Shown here in pieces: positions 41,927-56,900 of a stretch of DNA of 64,000 nt (the stretch's first letter is position 1; the number at the start of each line of letters is the position of its first letter). Source of the DNA: Heliocidaris erythrogramma (Eukaryota > Echinodermata > Echinoidea > Camarodonta > Echinometridae); assembly GCA_025617745.1 (NCBI GenBank), contig CM046858.1, forward strand, positions 37,899,119 through 37,963,118, given 5' to 3'. Under the pieces are notes generated by a model. That model was given only the letters and a program-made list of their open reading frames with translations, searched no databases and had not been told where the DNA came from. Position numbers and translations under genes: made by a program.

Positions 41927-44900
41927 AGATTCACCTTCAAAACTCAAAATTCCAAGCTTTACCTTGAAATTCAGATAGTATAAAAGGTCAGCTGACACTA
42001 CATGTACTACTTAAAGGTACATGTAGAGTGTAATGAGTGTATAGGGCAGTTGTAGGTAATGTTGTGAATAAGGAACAGTTAATAATCTTTTAACCTCATA
42101 AATACCATGTACTACATGTACATGTACTTTCAAGAAAAACAATAGAATATAAATAGGATTAGTGAAGGGAAAAGGGCCACTGATTGGAAGACAGTAGAAA
42201 AGTGTATTTTGTAGGCACAACACTTTTCAAGTCTGCAACAGGAAGGTCTTTACTATGTACATGTACATGTATAAATAGTAAACACTCAAATTTTCTCTCT
42301 CAGAACTAAAATTTACATGTTTACATGTACATCCGGGGTTTACATCTACATGTTTTGAAGGTAAAGTGTTGAGCTTTTCCTTTGAAAATGTGTTTCCAAC
42401 TTCCCATTATTAATGTACATGTACATACATAGTACCAATGTTTGTGTATGCATGTACATGAGTTTATTAGTCTACTAGGTTGCTCACTTTAAATGTACAT
42501 TATGCACATGAACCTGTAAACAATAATCAGACTGTTCTTTTGTTTTATTTTGGTTTTTTTTTGTTCTTTGGAGGGTGGGGGGGGGGACCTCAAACTGACT
42601 GTTGTGGTTTTGTGGTTGTGTACATGTACATGCTGTTTCAAATACATGTAGGCCTTCTAGATCAATGTTTAATTGCTTTTGTACAGTATACATTGTATGT
42701 ACATGTAGTCTTGTTGTTTTGTAAGCAAGGCCATATAAAGGCCTAATGTACACATCTGTTCTACAGTTTTACACCATATATGCACATGTATATGTACATA
42801 GGCCCCTAATTATGAAATACATAACCAAACATAAGATTCAAATATTTTATTGTAACCTAGATTCAGTTTTTACGTAAAATGTTTGTTTATAATATAGTAA
42901 ATTTGCAGTCATAAATCATAGGCTGGTGCACAAGTCTAGCATTTGTTGTGGTATGGTGGGAGCACAGTGGAGTTCTTTATGAAGAGGTCATGCATGGCGG
43001 AAAGGTATTTATTGTCATTTTCAGTGGAAACCCACAGTAGGCATGTATCTTTTGTCACTTCTCTTGAGAAGTCCCGTACCACCCTAATGGGTCATGCATG
43101 TGGGTGGATGAGTAGTATGTACAAGGAGACCTCCGAGGCCTACATGTACAGAGCATGCATCAGTATGGGAATGGCAAATGTTATTCATTGTCATTGACCT
43201 GTTGAATAAAAGTTACACCTGTAAGATGGAAATGTTTGTTTTATTGAAAATGAAATGAAGTTGTTTCCATTGGTGGACTAAGTAACAAACTGGACTGGAA
43301 ATTGCAAATTTAATTATCTTGTTTCAAACATACATGTAATAAACATACACATTTGGAAGCTCCATGGGAATATTGTTTGTTTTTTTTAAATCTAAATTTT
43401 CTTTTCTCCATAAAACATACATGTATTCATTGTGGACTGTACAGAGCTCATGATAGGCCTACAATGTAAATTGTACTTGTTCATCCCGCCCCCTTTCAAA
43501 TTCCACTTCTAAAAGAGAGGTGAACATCTTTTACTCAGTGACCATTTTCATGAGGATTATTTGACCAACAGGTCAATAGAGAGCCGTTTTTAAGCCCAAC
43601 TGTTAGTAATCCCCTTTGTTTAGGGATAATCCCTATTGATCCCCTTTCATACCTTAATCTGTACCTTGAGTGGGTAATATCCAGTGGGTGTTGTACTCTT
43701 TGCCAATGGTAGTGTATGAGGGACAGCAAGTCAGCAACAAATCAATGCTTTATGAGAAGATACATACTATATAGTGAGAGCAAGCAGGTTGAACCAGGTG
43801 GAAACCATCTATCAACACTAACGTGGAAAAGAATTTCGGCTAATTTGTCTGACAAAAAATCAATTACATTATCTTGGCTGATACTACAAGTAAAGTGTAC
43901 ATGTACATGTCAACCTATTTAATGTACATGTATATATTATATATATATGTACATGTACATGTATGTATACAGGTGTACATTTATGAGTATTTTTTAAAGT
44001 ACAACATACACAACCCTGCGTTGACTAGAAGTTTTTAAATTTTTAGATGTCCTTTAATAGTTGACTTTGGAAAAAGAATTTTAAAACTTTTTTTTTTGTT
44101 ACATTGTATACTGTAAAAGCTGTTTTTTTTGCGCGATTAAACTTTCACGCTGAGCGACCCCAAAACATATTCGCGGGTTCTCAAATTCGCGCTGCACAAT
44201 TACACGCTCTTATTGTACACCCACTCCATATATTAATTTACACACACGCAGTCCATTCAAATGCATACGTCATGCGCAACTACACACACACGCTCAAAAA
44301 TGAACTGGACACACACACATACATGTATTATAAATGTGCTGAAGCGTGCAATTCAAGCCGCATAGGAAATCAGGCTAACATTTTCGCGAGTTCTAGAATT
44401 CGCGCCCGCCGAAAATAGCGCGAAATCCGCGAAAATTAATGTACCGCGAATATTTCCGCATTTACAGTAGTGCCTAAATTAGGATTGTGCTATGAATGCT
44501 GATTGAGAAGAATAGAATTACATACTGTATGTGTCCATTGTGGTGATACTATAGTGATAATGGAGACAGAGGTTGAAAAATAAGTGAGAGTCGGTTCATC
44601 TGTAATTATTTAATTTTGCCAGGGATCTCCCATTCATAAACACATTTCTGAACACAGGCCTTCATTTACAAGTATTGTATGTGCTGGAATGATCTGATCA
44701 TGTTCATTAATCGCCCCTCCCTTGTAGACTTGAAAGGAGTTTTATATTTGACAAAAGACCCTGAATTAAAAAAAATCAAATAGTAGTTGCTCTTCAATGT
44801 ATTAAAGCAGTGATTTATACCCAATCTTTCTTTCTTTCAATCCTCAGAATCTAGAATTTCACGGGGTGATGCGATTCTTTTTCCAAGATGCAACAGACCG

Positions 44901-47900
44901 ATCGTCAAACTCTAAGTGCATACGGGTGTCGAGCACGGCTACCACGCGAGATGTCGTCAACACACTCATAGAGAAGTTTCATCCGGACATGCGTATGCTG
45001 TCCATCCCAGACTACGCCTTATTTGAACTACAGAGGGATATTGGTTAGTATCAAAAGGAATGGCCAGACATGCTGAGTTTTTATTTTAGTCTGAGTTAAA
45101 GAAGTCCAAAACATTAACGAGAAATATGACATAAATAATGAGACCCCTTGCCTGTACACATCAGTTTTGTTCGAAACAAAAGCTTACAATTACACAGGAG
45201 CTGATGACCTGGCAATGACTTCACAATTTTAGTACCTAAAATCATTGGACAATACTTTCATATCTTCACATTGTAAGTGCATATGTACATGTATATCATG
45301 TGTTTCTTTTTCTGTAACTGCAATATATAGAAAAGTATAGAAAGTTCAAGTTCAAGTTCAGTGCAGTGATCATGCATGAAAGAACTTTAAGAATGTCTAG
45401 ATTATTTTTTCTTCTTCTTCGTATCTATTGTTGTAACTCCTTCATCTTGACAGATAATAATGTGGGTGTGACTTGCTAATTTGCTAATTTATTTAAAAAA
45501 AATAAAAACCTGTGGGGCTTCAGTTCATGTAGAGTGCAACGTAGATTTACATGTACACATGATTGAGAAAAGTTTTCTATTTGAAATTGATGCTCAGAAT
45601 ATTTACCATAGCAATCTGTTGTTTTGAGGGGTGGGGGATGGTTTAACAAGAAATCACAATACCATTGACCAGAGGATGACATCACTGACTTTCATATTAA
45701 ATGGATTTCAGATCTACATACATTATAATCCTACATATATACACACAGTAACTACTGTACATGTACAGTGTACATGTATACCTACAGATACGTATACTCC
45801 GATCCCATCCAAGTCAATTAAATGCATTTACAGTACTTGCAGCTCCAATTATCAGCACAAAAAAACAAACGAAGTTAGCCCCAAGCCTGGATTGTACAGG
45901 ATCCTTACCACTGCTATCTAATTGGCCATAGGATACTGCGGACCACTGAAGCCCAGCATTGCATGGTTGGCGATAGTTGGTCCAAAAACCAGCCAATTAT
46001 GAATTACTCCATGCATCATGGCCAAGTACATCATGCTGAGAGTCTGGAGGAGGGTGGTCTACTATGCCTAGGAGTTGAAGGTTATTGTGGCATAACCAGT
46101 GATCATTTTCCTCAGATCTCTTGCTAAGAACTTTCTTGGAGGTCAATTTCCCTGATCCTCAGCCAATTGAGACAGACATAGGCCTACATGAGAGCGATTT
46201 ACAAGTGTAACTTTGAGAAGATTCCAAAGAGCTCTGGAGATGTCATTGATGTTTTTGCCATTATTGAACTATTCCTTGAAAAAGCTATGAGTTATGAGTT
46301 TTTATGAGGTTAAGCTGTCAAAGCTGTAACATCAAAATCTTGTAATGTATTGTAATGAAGCTGGGTTGAAAATAATGTGGAAAGGCAAGTGTGGTACACA
46401 CTGGGTATGGTCATGGAATTCCTCACTACATAAATACGGTAGACACAAATTTTATGGTCTATACATGTATATGTGTAGATTTTTGAAAGGAGAGAAAAAA
46501 ATTGGAAAGGTTATTCTTTAAGATATAAATTTTTTTAAGGAATGTCATAAAACTTTAATACTCTACAAAAAAGTTAACACTCTTCATATTTACAGTTTGC
46601 AAACTCCATCTTGACTTTAGTTTAGTCTTTTGATTTTCAATTTTGATTCAAGAGTGAGAAATCTTCTCTTTTTATTACACCTACATGTACATGTACATGT
46701 ACATGTACAGTGTACCGGTACATGTACATATGGTATCAACATCAAGCATTTGACTGTTTGGAAGCTCTAGGTCCGCTATTGTGAACTTTTTGCAACGAAC
46801 CTGCTGTTCCCATCTGCTATTAAACATTGTAGCATGCGTGTATGGTACATGTAGTCCCTGCTCATGCACTTTCACTTGCAGGTCACTGTCCCAATTGCAT
46901 TCATCAAATTTGTCAGGGAATGTAGAAAGTGGGTGTGGCAAATTCTTAATGTTTCCAAGACTTCTCTGAATTTGGTAACAAAAACATCTTGGGTTTTCTA
47001 TTTTGATCTGATTCTACATGTATAAAAACACTTGTTACACGTACTCTGCCAGCTTCTAATCAGTTATTCCATTTGTACAGTATGTAGACAGGAGACACCT
47101 TGTATCAATGTATGATCAAGACCTTTGATCCATGCATACAATTGTGTTTGGCTGCTGAGTTTTCAATTTCCACCACAACACATTCTTAGACTGGGATGGC
47201 TTGCCAGGCCACGGCTCAGTAGTACTCCATCTTGTATTTTTGTTTGGTCATGTGATCCGACAAAGAAATGAGGTCTCGCTGAGAGATGGACCTCGCCTGA
47301 AATTTCATACTGTACAGCCATCGCTTGGATTGGTGGTGCACTGTCGATGTCAAAAATATGCTCTTATTTTAAACTACACTAGACCCCCCTAATGCTGTTT
47401 ATGCCTACATGTACATGTACATGTACATGTACTCTTTGCATAGTACATGTGTACATGTATGTATGATGTAACTTGTTAAGTTTCACACTGGGCAACTGGT
47501 ACATACATGTACAGTGTACATGTACATGTACATGTACGAAAATTACATGTACAGTATTAAACTACGTACATGATCACGTATGCTTTAACATGATGTACGT
47601 GTACATGTGTAGGCCTGCAAATGTATATAAAAATGCATGTATATTGTGCCGATTGCTTCCAAGGGCCTCCAGTGGCAAGTGCAAACTTTTATAATGGGCC
47701 TTTCTGTTTGTGTACATGTACCTGAGGATTTGACAGTGCAGTACACTCGTTTGAAGTTTTGAAAAAGGTCACTTTAGTCATTTCAGGTCTTTACCATACA
47801 TGTACATGTAGCTGTGTGCAGAGTTACACATGTGTTAGAAGTCAAATAATAAAGACCAAAACAAATGGGATTCTACCCAACAACCTGTTTATGATGGAAT

Positions 47901-50900
47901 AAAAATAGATCCAAAGTTCCAAACATGATGTTTACTCATGGTCTACCAATAACCCCTTTATGACCTCAAGGTCATGTCCAGGTTATTCAGAATGGGTGAC
48001 TGGGCAGGCATACCACTGAGGGTAGCGTGGGAAGAAGGTCCTTTTATTCTAAAAGACTGGTTGCCAAGGAACCGTAACCTTCAAGACAGCGGCCTTCCCT
48101 TTCAGAAGAGCAACAAACAACTATTGTTCAGTCTTCCCCAAAACATACTTTTTTTTTTTTTAACTCTTCAGAGAAGAAACGTTTAGGTGCATGTATTCAT
48201 GTACATGTACAACTTACAGGCACTATGAACACGGTCACAAAGAGAGCGGACAATTTTTGCAGGTCCTCATTGTACCCTCCACAATAGCTCTAGTAGACAA
48301 AAGGACATCCCTTCACTGCTATTATGTGACACCTGTCCTACATATTTTTACAGGATAGCAATGAATGGATGTTCTTTTGTTAACCAGTGCAATTGTGAAG
48401 GGTACAATGAGGAGCAGCATAAATTGTCCGCTTCTTTGTTCGTCATGTTCATAGTGAGGTGCAGTCGGGTTTTATAGTGATGAAGTGCTATACAAATTTG
48501 AATACATGTACATACATGTAGAAGTGGAAATTGTCGTGCGATTAATTTTTCAGGCTAGGCCGAGTAAAGTGAATTTCATGTGCTTTTCATTTCGCCGACA
48601 TGCTACGTGTAGGCTGTTGAGCAAAAAGAAATACACCAATAATAGTATTTGCATCTGTTTATTTTTGCACAAATTTCATGCCACGTGAAAATGCGTGGAA
48701 ATTTCCCGACCGCAAAATATTCCACGTCTACAGTCATTCAAATTTGGCGGGAATATAGGCCTACAAATATACATACAGTACATATACATGTAGTTTTGTC
48801 CATGGTCCACCTTCGTAGTGTGAATGGGTTTAATGGGACTTCTTCTAGCTTCGAGAGCCTGACCCAGTTCTTGAACTTGTGTGCCATCCTAGGGGTTAAG
48901 AATTTCTCAGGTTGCATTGGTGTTTATACATATAGGAAAGAAAAAAGCAAGAACTTTCCCACGCTGAGAGTTGTACTAGAACTATATTCAGGTTGTTAAA
49001 TCACCTGGCCGTGATTTACAACCACTACAAAAATGCAATTATATCCAGGCGCACTGTTTGCATGTTCTTGTACATGATGATGCTGACCTGCCTTTATCAC
49101 TTGCTCATTTCCAGCTCCGTCCAATTTAAATCCAATGTTTGATTCATGAGCTAATTTTTATGTGTGCCTTCATGTACTCAAATGTACACGTGTACATGTA
49201 CATGTACATTTAACAAGTACTGTACCAGTACTGTTACATGTACTGTACATTTTACATAATTACTTAAATGTAAATGTACATGGCCCAGCACTCGTGTCTT
49301 TTGGCAAGACATTAATGTACATTTGCCACACTTGACCCAGTTGAGGTAAATGGGTACCTGGCAGGAATTAATTGCTTGAAATGCTAGAGCACCGTACATG
49401 TACTGTGTACATACATGCATGTGCAGTGCAGCCATGCTAAAGCCAGGGTAATAATGTGGAGCACCAGCAGTGTCAAGTCTATACATGTACATGTACAAGA
49501 ACCCACTATTTTTATTAGATATTATTATTATATGATACTGATGTTCTGACATACATGTACTTTATAAACTTGACATACACATGTACAATGTACATGTACA
49601 TGTACAATATGAAAAGACAAAATAAAAAAATTGTTTGCTACATGGAAAAACTATTGGCAAATGAAGTTTGATACAATTTTGCCCCTTGTACATGTATGAA
49701 ACCGCCTGAATTTGTCTTTACATGTAGCTTTGTATAATTTTTGCCAAGTGGAAAGTCAAGTTTTACATGATTTGGGCTATCATGTGCCAGTAAAATATGA
49801 ATGATTCATTTTCTCATGATTATTTAATAATACAACACATACATTTGTTGCTCGATTTTAAAAAGGTAATGTAGAAGGAAACACAATCGCCTGTAATATG
49901 GATGTATCCATTTCCACAGAATATAAAAACAAATGGGGGGGGGGGCTTCCTTTTTATGCAATACCTGTAGGACAACAGACCAATCGGTCTCTCTTGTATC
50001 CCACAGTGGAGGCCTACATCTACATGTACATTACATGTATGTACATTGTAGGCTACTATAAACCCCAATCAAAATTTCAAATCCTCAATATGTCATGAAA
50101 ATGATGGTGGGGTGTGGGATTTCAATACGATGATGGATGCGTCATGATAAAAGATACACCTTTGTGACCACGCAAAGGTGAAGTATGTGACACGGGTGGT
50201 ATGTTTCTGATCAGTTTCAGATTCAGTTGAGGGCAGCATATAACCCCTCTCAGGGGACATACAAAACATGTAGGCTTCATGTAGATGCCCATTATGGATG
50301 CTTCTTTAAAAATGTACTGATGAAGTTATTGCAAGGTCGTGACTGACATATTGTGTTTATTGTGTTTATACATGTAAATACTTGTGTGCATTAATAATGA
50401 CAAGGATATATGATTTTTTTTTTTTTTTTTAGATAGTGGGTTATCAACTTATTAAAGTATATGTACATGTCCATGTACATATTGACCATTTGTTAGTGAA
50501 CAAAAATAGGCCTACAGTTTATGAAAGGTTGCACAATAGGAGTACAGCATCCTAAATCCTGGTATTCTTCTCGAGAGATCATGTATACTGTACGTAGTCA
50601 TTGTGTATTGTTAAGACATTTGCTTTATGGTATAGAATTTTGACTCATGACATATAAATGTACCAATTACATGTGTCTACACATGTAAGAACTCATTGGC
50701 AAGTTCTTGTTTTTTTATATTTTATTTTTTAAAATTCATGTTTATTTGGTATTTAAACACACAGTATTGAAAGACAGGTCCTCATCCACATCCACATTTA
50801 AATTCTATTTTCCTTTTATTTATGTTTTTGTAGATGATCGTCAGCTGAAGGAGGAAGAGAGACCGTTGTATGTGCAGCTCAACTGGACCAAAGATCTCAA

Positions 50901-53900
50901 GGAGGGACGCTTTCTTCTCAGACAGGTCAATGACCCCACAAAGGTACACCACCTCACATTTTTTTCCCCCTCTGATGGAGTTCTTTCTCTGTTTGTTTTG
51001 TTTTGATTTTAAATGATGTGAAAATTTGTAGAGTAAGGCCTTTTTGCAACTACATGTACAGCCATAAATTTACCAAAGACAATATCTAATATTTTGCTGC
51101 ATATATACAGTACATGTACATGTAATCTCTGCTTGCCTTTATGCCAAATAAAAGCATGTCAACAAAAGACAGCCATGGAAATACAAGCATTTCGAACAGT
51201 ATTCTTAATTTTGAAATTTAGGGAAGTGAAATACATGTACATACACAGTAAACATGAATTGGGGGTTGGGGAGCAAACGCTGCAGGCCTTCATTTGTATT
51301 TTTTTTCTGTAGACATGATCAGCCTTTCCCAATTGATTTGAGACAGTTTTTTCACAGTAAAATCGCATGACCAAAACTGAAATTTATCTTTAAATATGTT
51401 GTTTAAATATTCCTACATTAAAATGTTATTGTGCACCGTAAAAGAAAAAAGATTAGTTGCATTTAATAGAGTTTAAGCACTAAATCTTTTCTTTTATGGT
51501 ACATATAATAACATTTTAATATCGGAATATTAAAACAACAAAAATTTAAACTTTTAAAGATAAAATTCAGTTCTGGTCATGCGATTCTATTGTGAAAGAA
51601 ACTGTCTCAAAACATTTTGGGAAAAGTTGATCATGTGTACAGAATAATTGGTGTAGACTGTGAGGTTTTAAAGTCGTCAATATGATAAGAAACTGACCCA
51701 ATCTCACTGAAAAGCACAAGCACTGCACACAGTAATGGGTATAAATGGGACTGCACACACATTTGGCATGAATGCTCGGCCCAAACAATTCAGCTATTTA
51801 TGGTCAAATTTCAAATACGAGGGCATGTGAAGAGCAATCCTATTCAGGCGATGTTTCTGCTATGATCTTCTTCCAAACTGACATAAAAGGAATGAGAAAG
51901 CTCACAAATTATTTTTCACCTCGACCAGAACTCAACCTTCCCTTTAAATTGTACATGTACATGTACATGTTCAGTATCTGGAAGAATAGCCTTGATTCAT
52001 TGTACATATTCCCAGAAGGCCTCATTCTGATGGAGAAAGAAATATTTAGTATTTCACTAGTAGAGTAGATCCAAACCAAAGAATGTTTCTTGTCCTTGAG
52101 TTTATGAATTGAATGCCTACATGTATTTTGGGGGCTGTTGAAGAAAGAATTATAAATCCCAAAGGATGACTGCAAGGCCAAGATATGCATTTGGGCACAA
52201 CAATAATCTCATTCTCTGCACACTATGAACATGGCAAACAAAGAAGCGGACAAAATATACAGCTCCTCATTGTACCTTCCACACTTGCTCTGGTAGACAA
52301 AAGAATATCCCTTCATTGCTATTATGTAAGATTCTAGCATGTGTCACATGCATATTCACCTGTTCTACTTATTTTACATAATAGCAATGAAGGGATGTTC
52401 TTTTGTCTACCAGAACAATTGTGGAGGGTACGATGAGGAGCTGTATATTTTGTCCGCTCTCTTTTGTCATCATGTTCCTAGTGGCAGCGACTCTCCAAAA
52501 ACCTTGTCACCAGCATTTTCATTAACTTCCTTTTGGAGGACATGCATTCTTGCATAAATACCTTCTAATTAATATTAAAAGGGATTGGTATTTGTGAAAG
52601 TTCATTACTAAGTTAACATAATCATATAACAGATTTCAGTTTACCAATCAAAGCAGCCAATTTATTTCTTAGCTAGTACATGTACATGTACATGTACATA
52701 CATGTATGCTTTTAAAAACAAACATGAATCAATGGAAAACATGAAGTTTTAGCTTGTTCAGAATTGCCTGCTACTGTGACTTTGATCACTCTCTCAAAAT
52801 TGAAATCTTATTTGTAGTACGGTTATACATTGACTGACTGGTTCAGTGTCATACAGAAATAAAAATAACCAAGAAGATACAGCACTATTTATTTTTACCC
52901 TGGTCTATGGAGGATCTTATAACGATATACACTGATACATGTTAAAATTGTAAAATATCACTTACATGTACACATGTAATGTGTTTCAGTTGTGTTCTTT
53001 CAAATCATTTTTTTATTTTGTGACATACATGTACATGTACATGCAGTTGCATCCGGGTGGTACACATTGCCCATCACACCCACTCTAAACAGTTATGACA
53101 AAGTTGAACATTGCATACCGGAACGTGTAGGTACATGACACCCATACAACTTTTCTGTATCTCATTCACACCCATATCTATTATTAGGAATTGTACTATG
53201 CACAGAAATACTTGTAGGACAAGTCCAGTTTTTACAACTTCCTATGTTTGCATTCTCCACCTCCAAATGGAGTAAACAAACCAAACTTGTATTGGAGAAA
53301 AACTTGTGATGATGAGTTTGTTAGTAATTATGCAAACACCACAGTCCTGCATCACTTGTTTTTATGCTATGGTGGTATGTGGGACAAATACCACCTATTC
53401 TTTTGATGTTTGAAATGAAATTTGTCAATCAGGCTAATTGTAACCCTTTATTATTGTTTACAGTACAATGATCAACAAATTAGAATTTGGGGATGATGAA
53501 TGCTTTATTCATATAGGGGAAGAACAATTTCTTTGGAAATGTAATAGACCAGGGCCCACTTGCATAAAAAGTTGCGATCAAACACAACTCAAAAGATTAA
53601 ACTTGATTTTCTAGCAATCAGGATTGCATATTGGGACTTGCGTTTAATTTTTTGAGTTGCAACTTTTTATGCAAGAGGGCCCAGGAGCATGCATGAACTG
53701 AATTTTAGCCAAAGGTACCAGTGTATGTGTGTGAACTGACTTTATACACACATGTACATGTACATGTAGTATGCTGAAACACACTGTATGAGAAAAGTAA
53801 TACAACTTCATCAGCCGAAGTATTACTTGTAGCGGATCTGTTCCGCTTGCTGTTTGATTATATTGTAAATGAATAGAGATGCGACTCCAATGCGTCTTGC

Positions 53901-56900
53901 CATAAACACTTTCAATTAATTAATGTTTCCCATGAACCTCGGCTACAGTCATCAACCGTTGGCGTAGTCCAAATGATAAAATGATCCCCTCTTCCTCTCC
54001 TTGGCATTCTTCATAGCATAGAGGTATCTTGTTGACAGGTGCAAAGTGATATCCACCCATCATTAAATATAACCCACATCCTACTACATTTGTATCTCCA
54101 CCCCTGATATTGAACTTGCTTTTAATATGAGACATGGTTTATGAGACTTGGTTTAGAAACCTTGGCTTTAATAGTCACTGCACAAGGAAGTGAAAAACCT
54201 GTCAGCTGTAAAGCATTTGTTCACTTCATTCATTAGGTAAAATTAAGCCAAAATTCATTTCAAAATATCAGAGACATGTGGTATGCCTTTTGCCTTCCTA
54301 CATGTATGTATATGTACATACACGTGTATGCCTACTGCACTTGTGTCCAGTCCAAGGATGTACTAAAAAAAAAATGTGGCTTTAACTCTTGTATTATTTC
54401 TACATAATTTAGTTTAGGAAGAATAAAAGCTCAGCTTTTATTTTCTGTGAAGTACATGTAGCCTACAGGCTGCATATCAACCAGTCAGGATCGCATATTT
54501 GGGACTTGCGTTTATTTTTTTGAATTGCGATTAAATGCAATTTTTTATGCAAGAGGGCCCAGAATGGAATTGTAAAAAGTGAGAATTTTGTAGCATGACT
54601 CACTGCAAGAACAGCGTGATCTCTCCTACACAATGCCTACATTCTTGTTATTGCCCATAAAATTCTGTAGATCCTGCCTTTGATGAAAAGTGCTCTGCTA
54701 AGTGCAATGTTGGAAATAAGGTTTGTAATATTATGCAGTGAAGTGTACCTGTAGGCGGTAGAACCTATAAAGTTTGTATTTGTTTTACAGTTTCATTGAT
54801 TTGCAGATCTATGTACATTGTACATGTACGTGTACATGTACTGTATGTTTATGGGTCTGCAATGTATTGATATAAATGGTTTATTTATACTTATAGAAAG
54901 AGACACATTCATATAACATTCAGATTAATAAATGTATAATACATGTAGTCTGCATCTAGTATATCACACAACATTTTACACCTGTATACAATAAAATACC
55001 TCAATCATTGCCATTCTCATTTATTTCTATTTGTTCCTCTTACAAACTGTATACATGTATAATGCATAACTCATACGTATACACTGCTTTACAACTCCGA
55101 TAACATGTCATTGTGTATACAGGCAGCATTCAAATGTACAGGTGCACTCAAGTGGTAAATCAGTCTCAGCTCTTTTCAAAAAGCTGTTTGTGAACTTTGC
55201 TCAGATCGGTACAGGTAGCCGTGCGAAGAAAATTGATTTTCAAAGACCAAAGTACAAAGACTGTAGTATAGTAGTGTTTTTTAGTCCATACAGCTGATTC
55301 CTAATTCTAAACATCAGTACACAAGGTCGCTTGTTGACAAGAAATGTAGGTCTACAATGCAAAGTGCAAAAGGGTCATTGCTGACTGACAAGTACTGGTA
55401 CAGATTCTTTTTTCTACCTTGTATTAATTCGTTGCTTGCCTTTAGGGTGGGAGGGAGAATGCTCTTTCATTTTTGTCTCCAAGAAGTTGAAATATGTGCA
55501 TTTTACAAAATGCGATTGATGCAGACAATACAGTACTAGGGCCTCTGTGTACAGTACATGTACCTGTACATTTTTGTAGATGTATTCTAGGCATGCTGTG
55601 GAGTGCCATATCCTGCAGAAACTCTGCATTTTCAAACAGATAAAGTGCTCACATTCACCCACTTTATGTCACAACGGACTGATATTTGTCTGTATCACCC
55701 AGTGCATGTAGATATAAATTACTTCAGGTTCACTCACAAAATGGAGATTTTATGGGTGCTACATGTAGTAGATATGTACAGTATTTTCATTCTTTTAATT
55801 ACAGTACTTGAAATTTTATAACAAATCTAAGCATAAAAACGTGCAGGGCTTGACAAACCTGTATGCCTGAGACACATGAGGGCCCAAATCTTTAAAAGAC
55901 ACCACTGGAAAATTTTGAAAAAATATGTTGTTCTGCATGTCCCTAGGAAGTATCGAAATTGTAATTTTTGAACAGCTTACAAGTGCGTATATTTTGATAT
56001 AAAAAGTATGTTTTTGCCACTGTCGATACGCAAATTGGCTCGTGTGGGCCAAAGCTGTGACGACATTGCAGCACTTTGAGTTTCCACCACTGACCTCTAT
56101 ACCACCTGGACGTTTCATTGGCTCAGAGAAGTGAAGTTGTGGTCCGCCATGTTGCACTTCTGACAAATCAACGCGCGAGAAAGCTGGAATACAGATTTGT
56201 GTACAATCATACAGATGTTCAGTGCGTAACGTGTAATAAACCACATCGCTCTCGGAAGAGTAACATGACCGCGCCCACTTCAAGTGCTCGCACGCGCGGG
56301 AATAGGCGATGATCCGTCCAGGTGGTAGAGGTCAGTGGTGGAAACTCAAAGTGCTGCAATGTCGTCACAGCTTTGGCCGACACGAGCCAATTTGCGTATC
56401 GACAGTGGCAAAAACATACTTTTATATCAAAATATACGCACTTGTAGGCTGTTCAAAAATTACAATTTCGATACTGATTAGTTCCTAGGGACATGCAGAA
56501 CAACATATTTTTTCAAAATTTGTCAGTGGTGTCTTCTTTTAATAGTCCAGACTCCCAAACTTTCAAAATTTTAATGTGGAGCTCATGCATACAGATACCT
56601 AACAAATGTCGTTCCAGATCCCCTATACAAAAAAAAGTTAAAGTGAAGCCCTGTATAGAGCGAAAGTAAACTTGAATTCTAGTAACCTTCCCCAATACAA
56701 GCTCTTGTTTTCTCTCTCATTTTTCTTCATGAATTTCATTGGGTTTTTTTCACGTCTATCCAGCTTGAATTCTACAATAAGGACGGGAAGGCCCAAAACT
56801 TCGAGAAGAATACACCCAAGCGTCTGTCAAAGAGAGAAAAGAAGGAACTGAAGAAAGAGAGAAAGCAAGCCCTACTTAGGGTAAGTGTCTCCCTCGCTTG

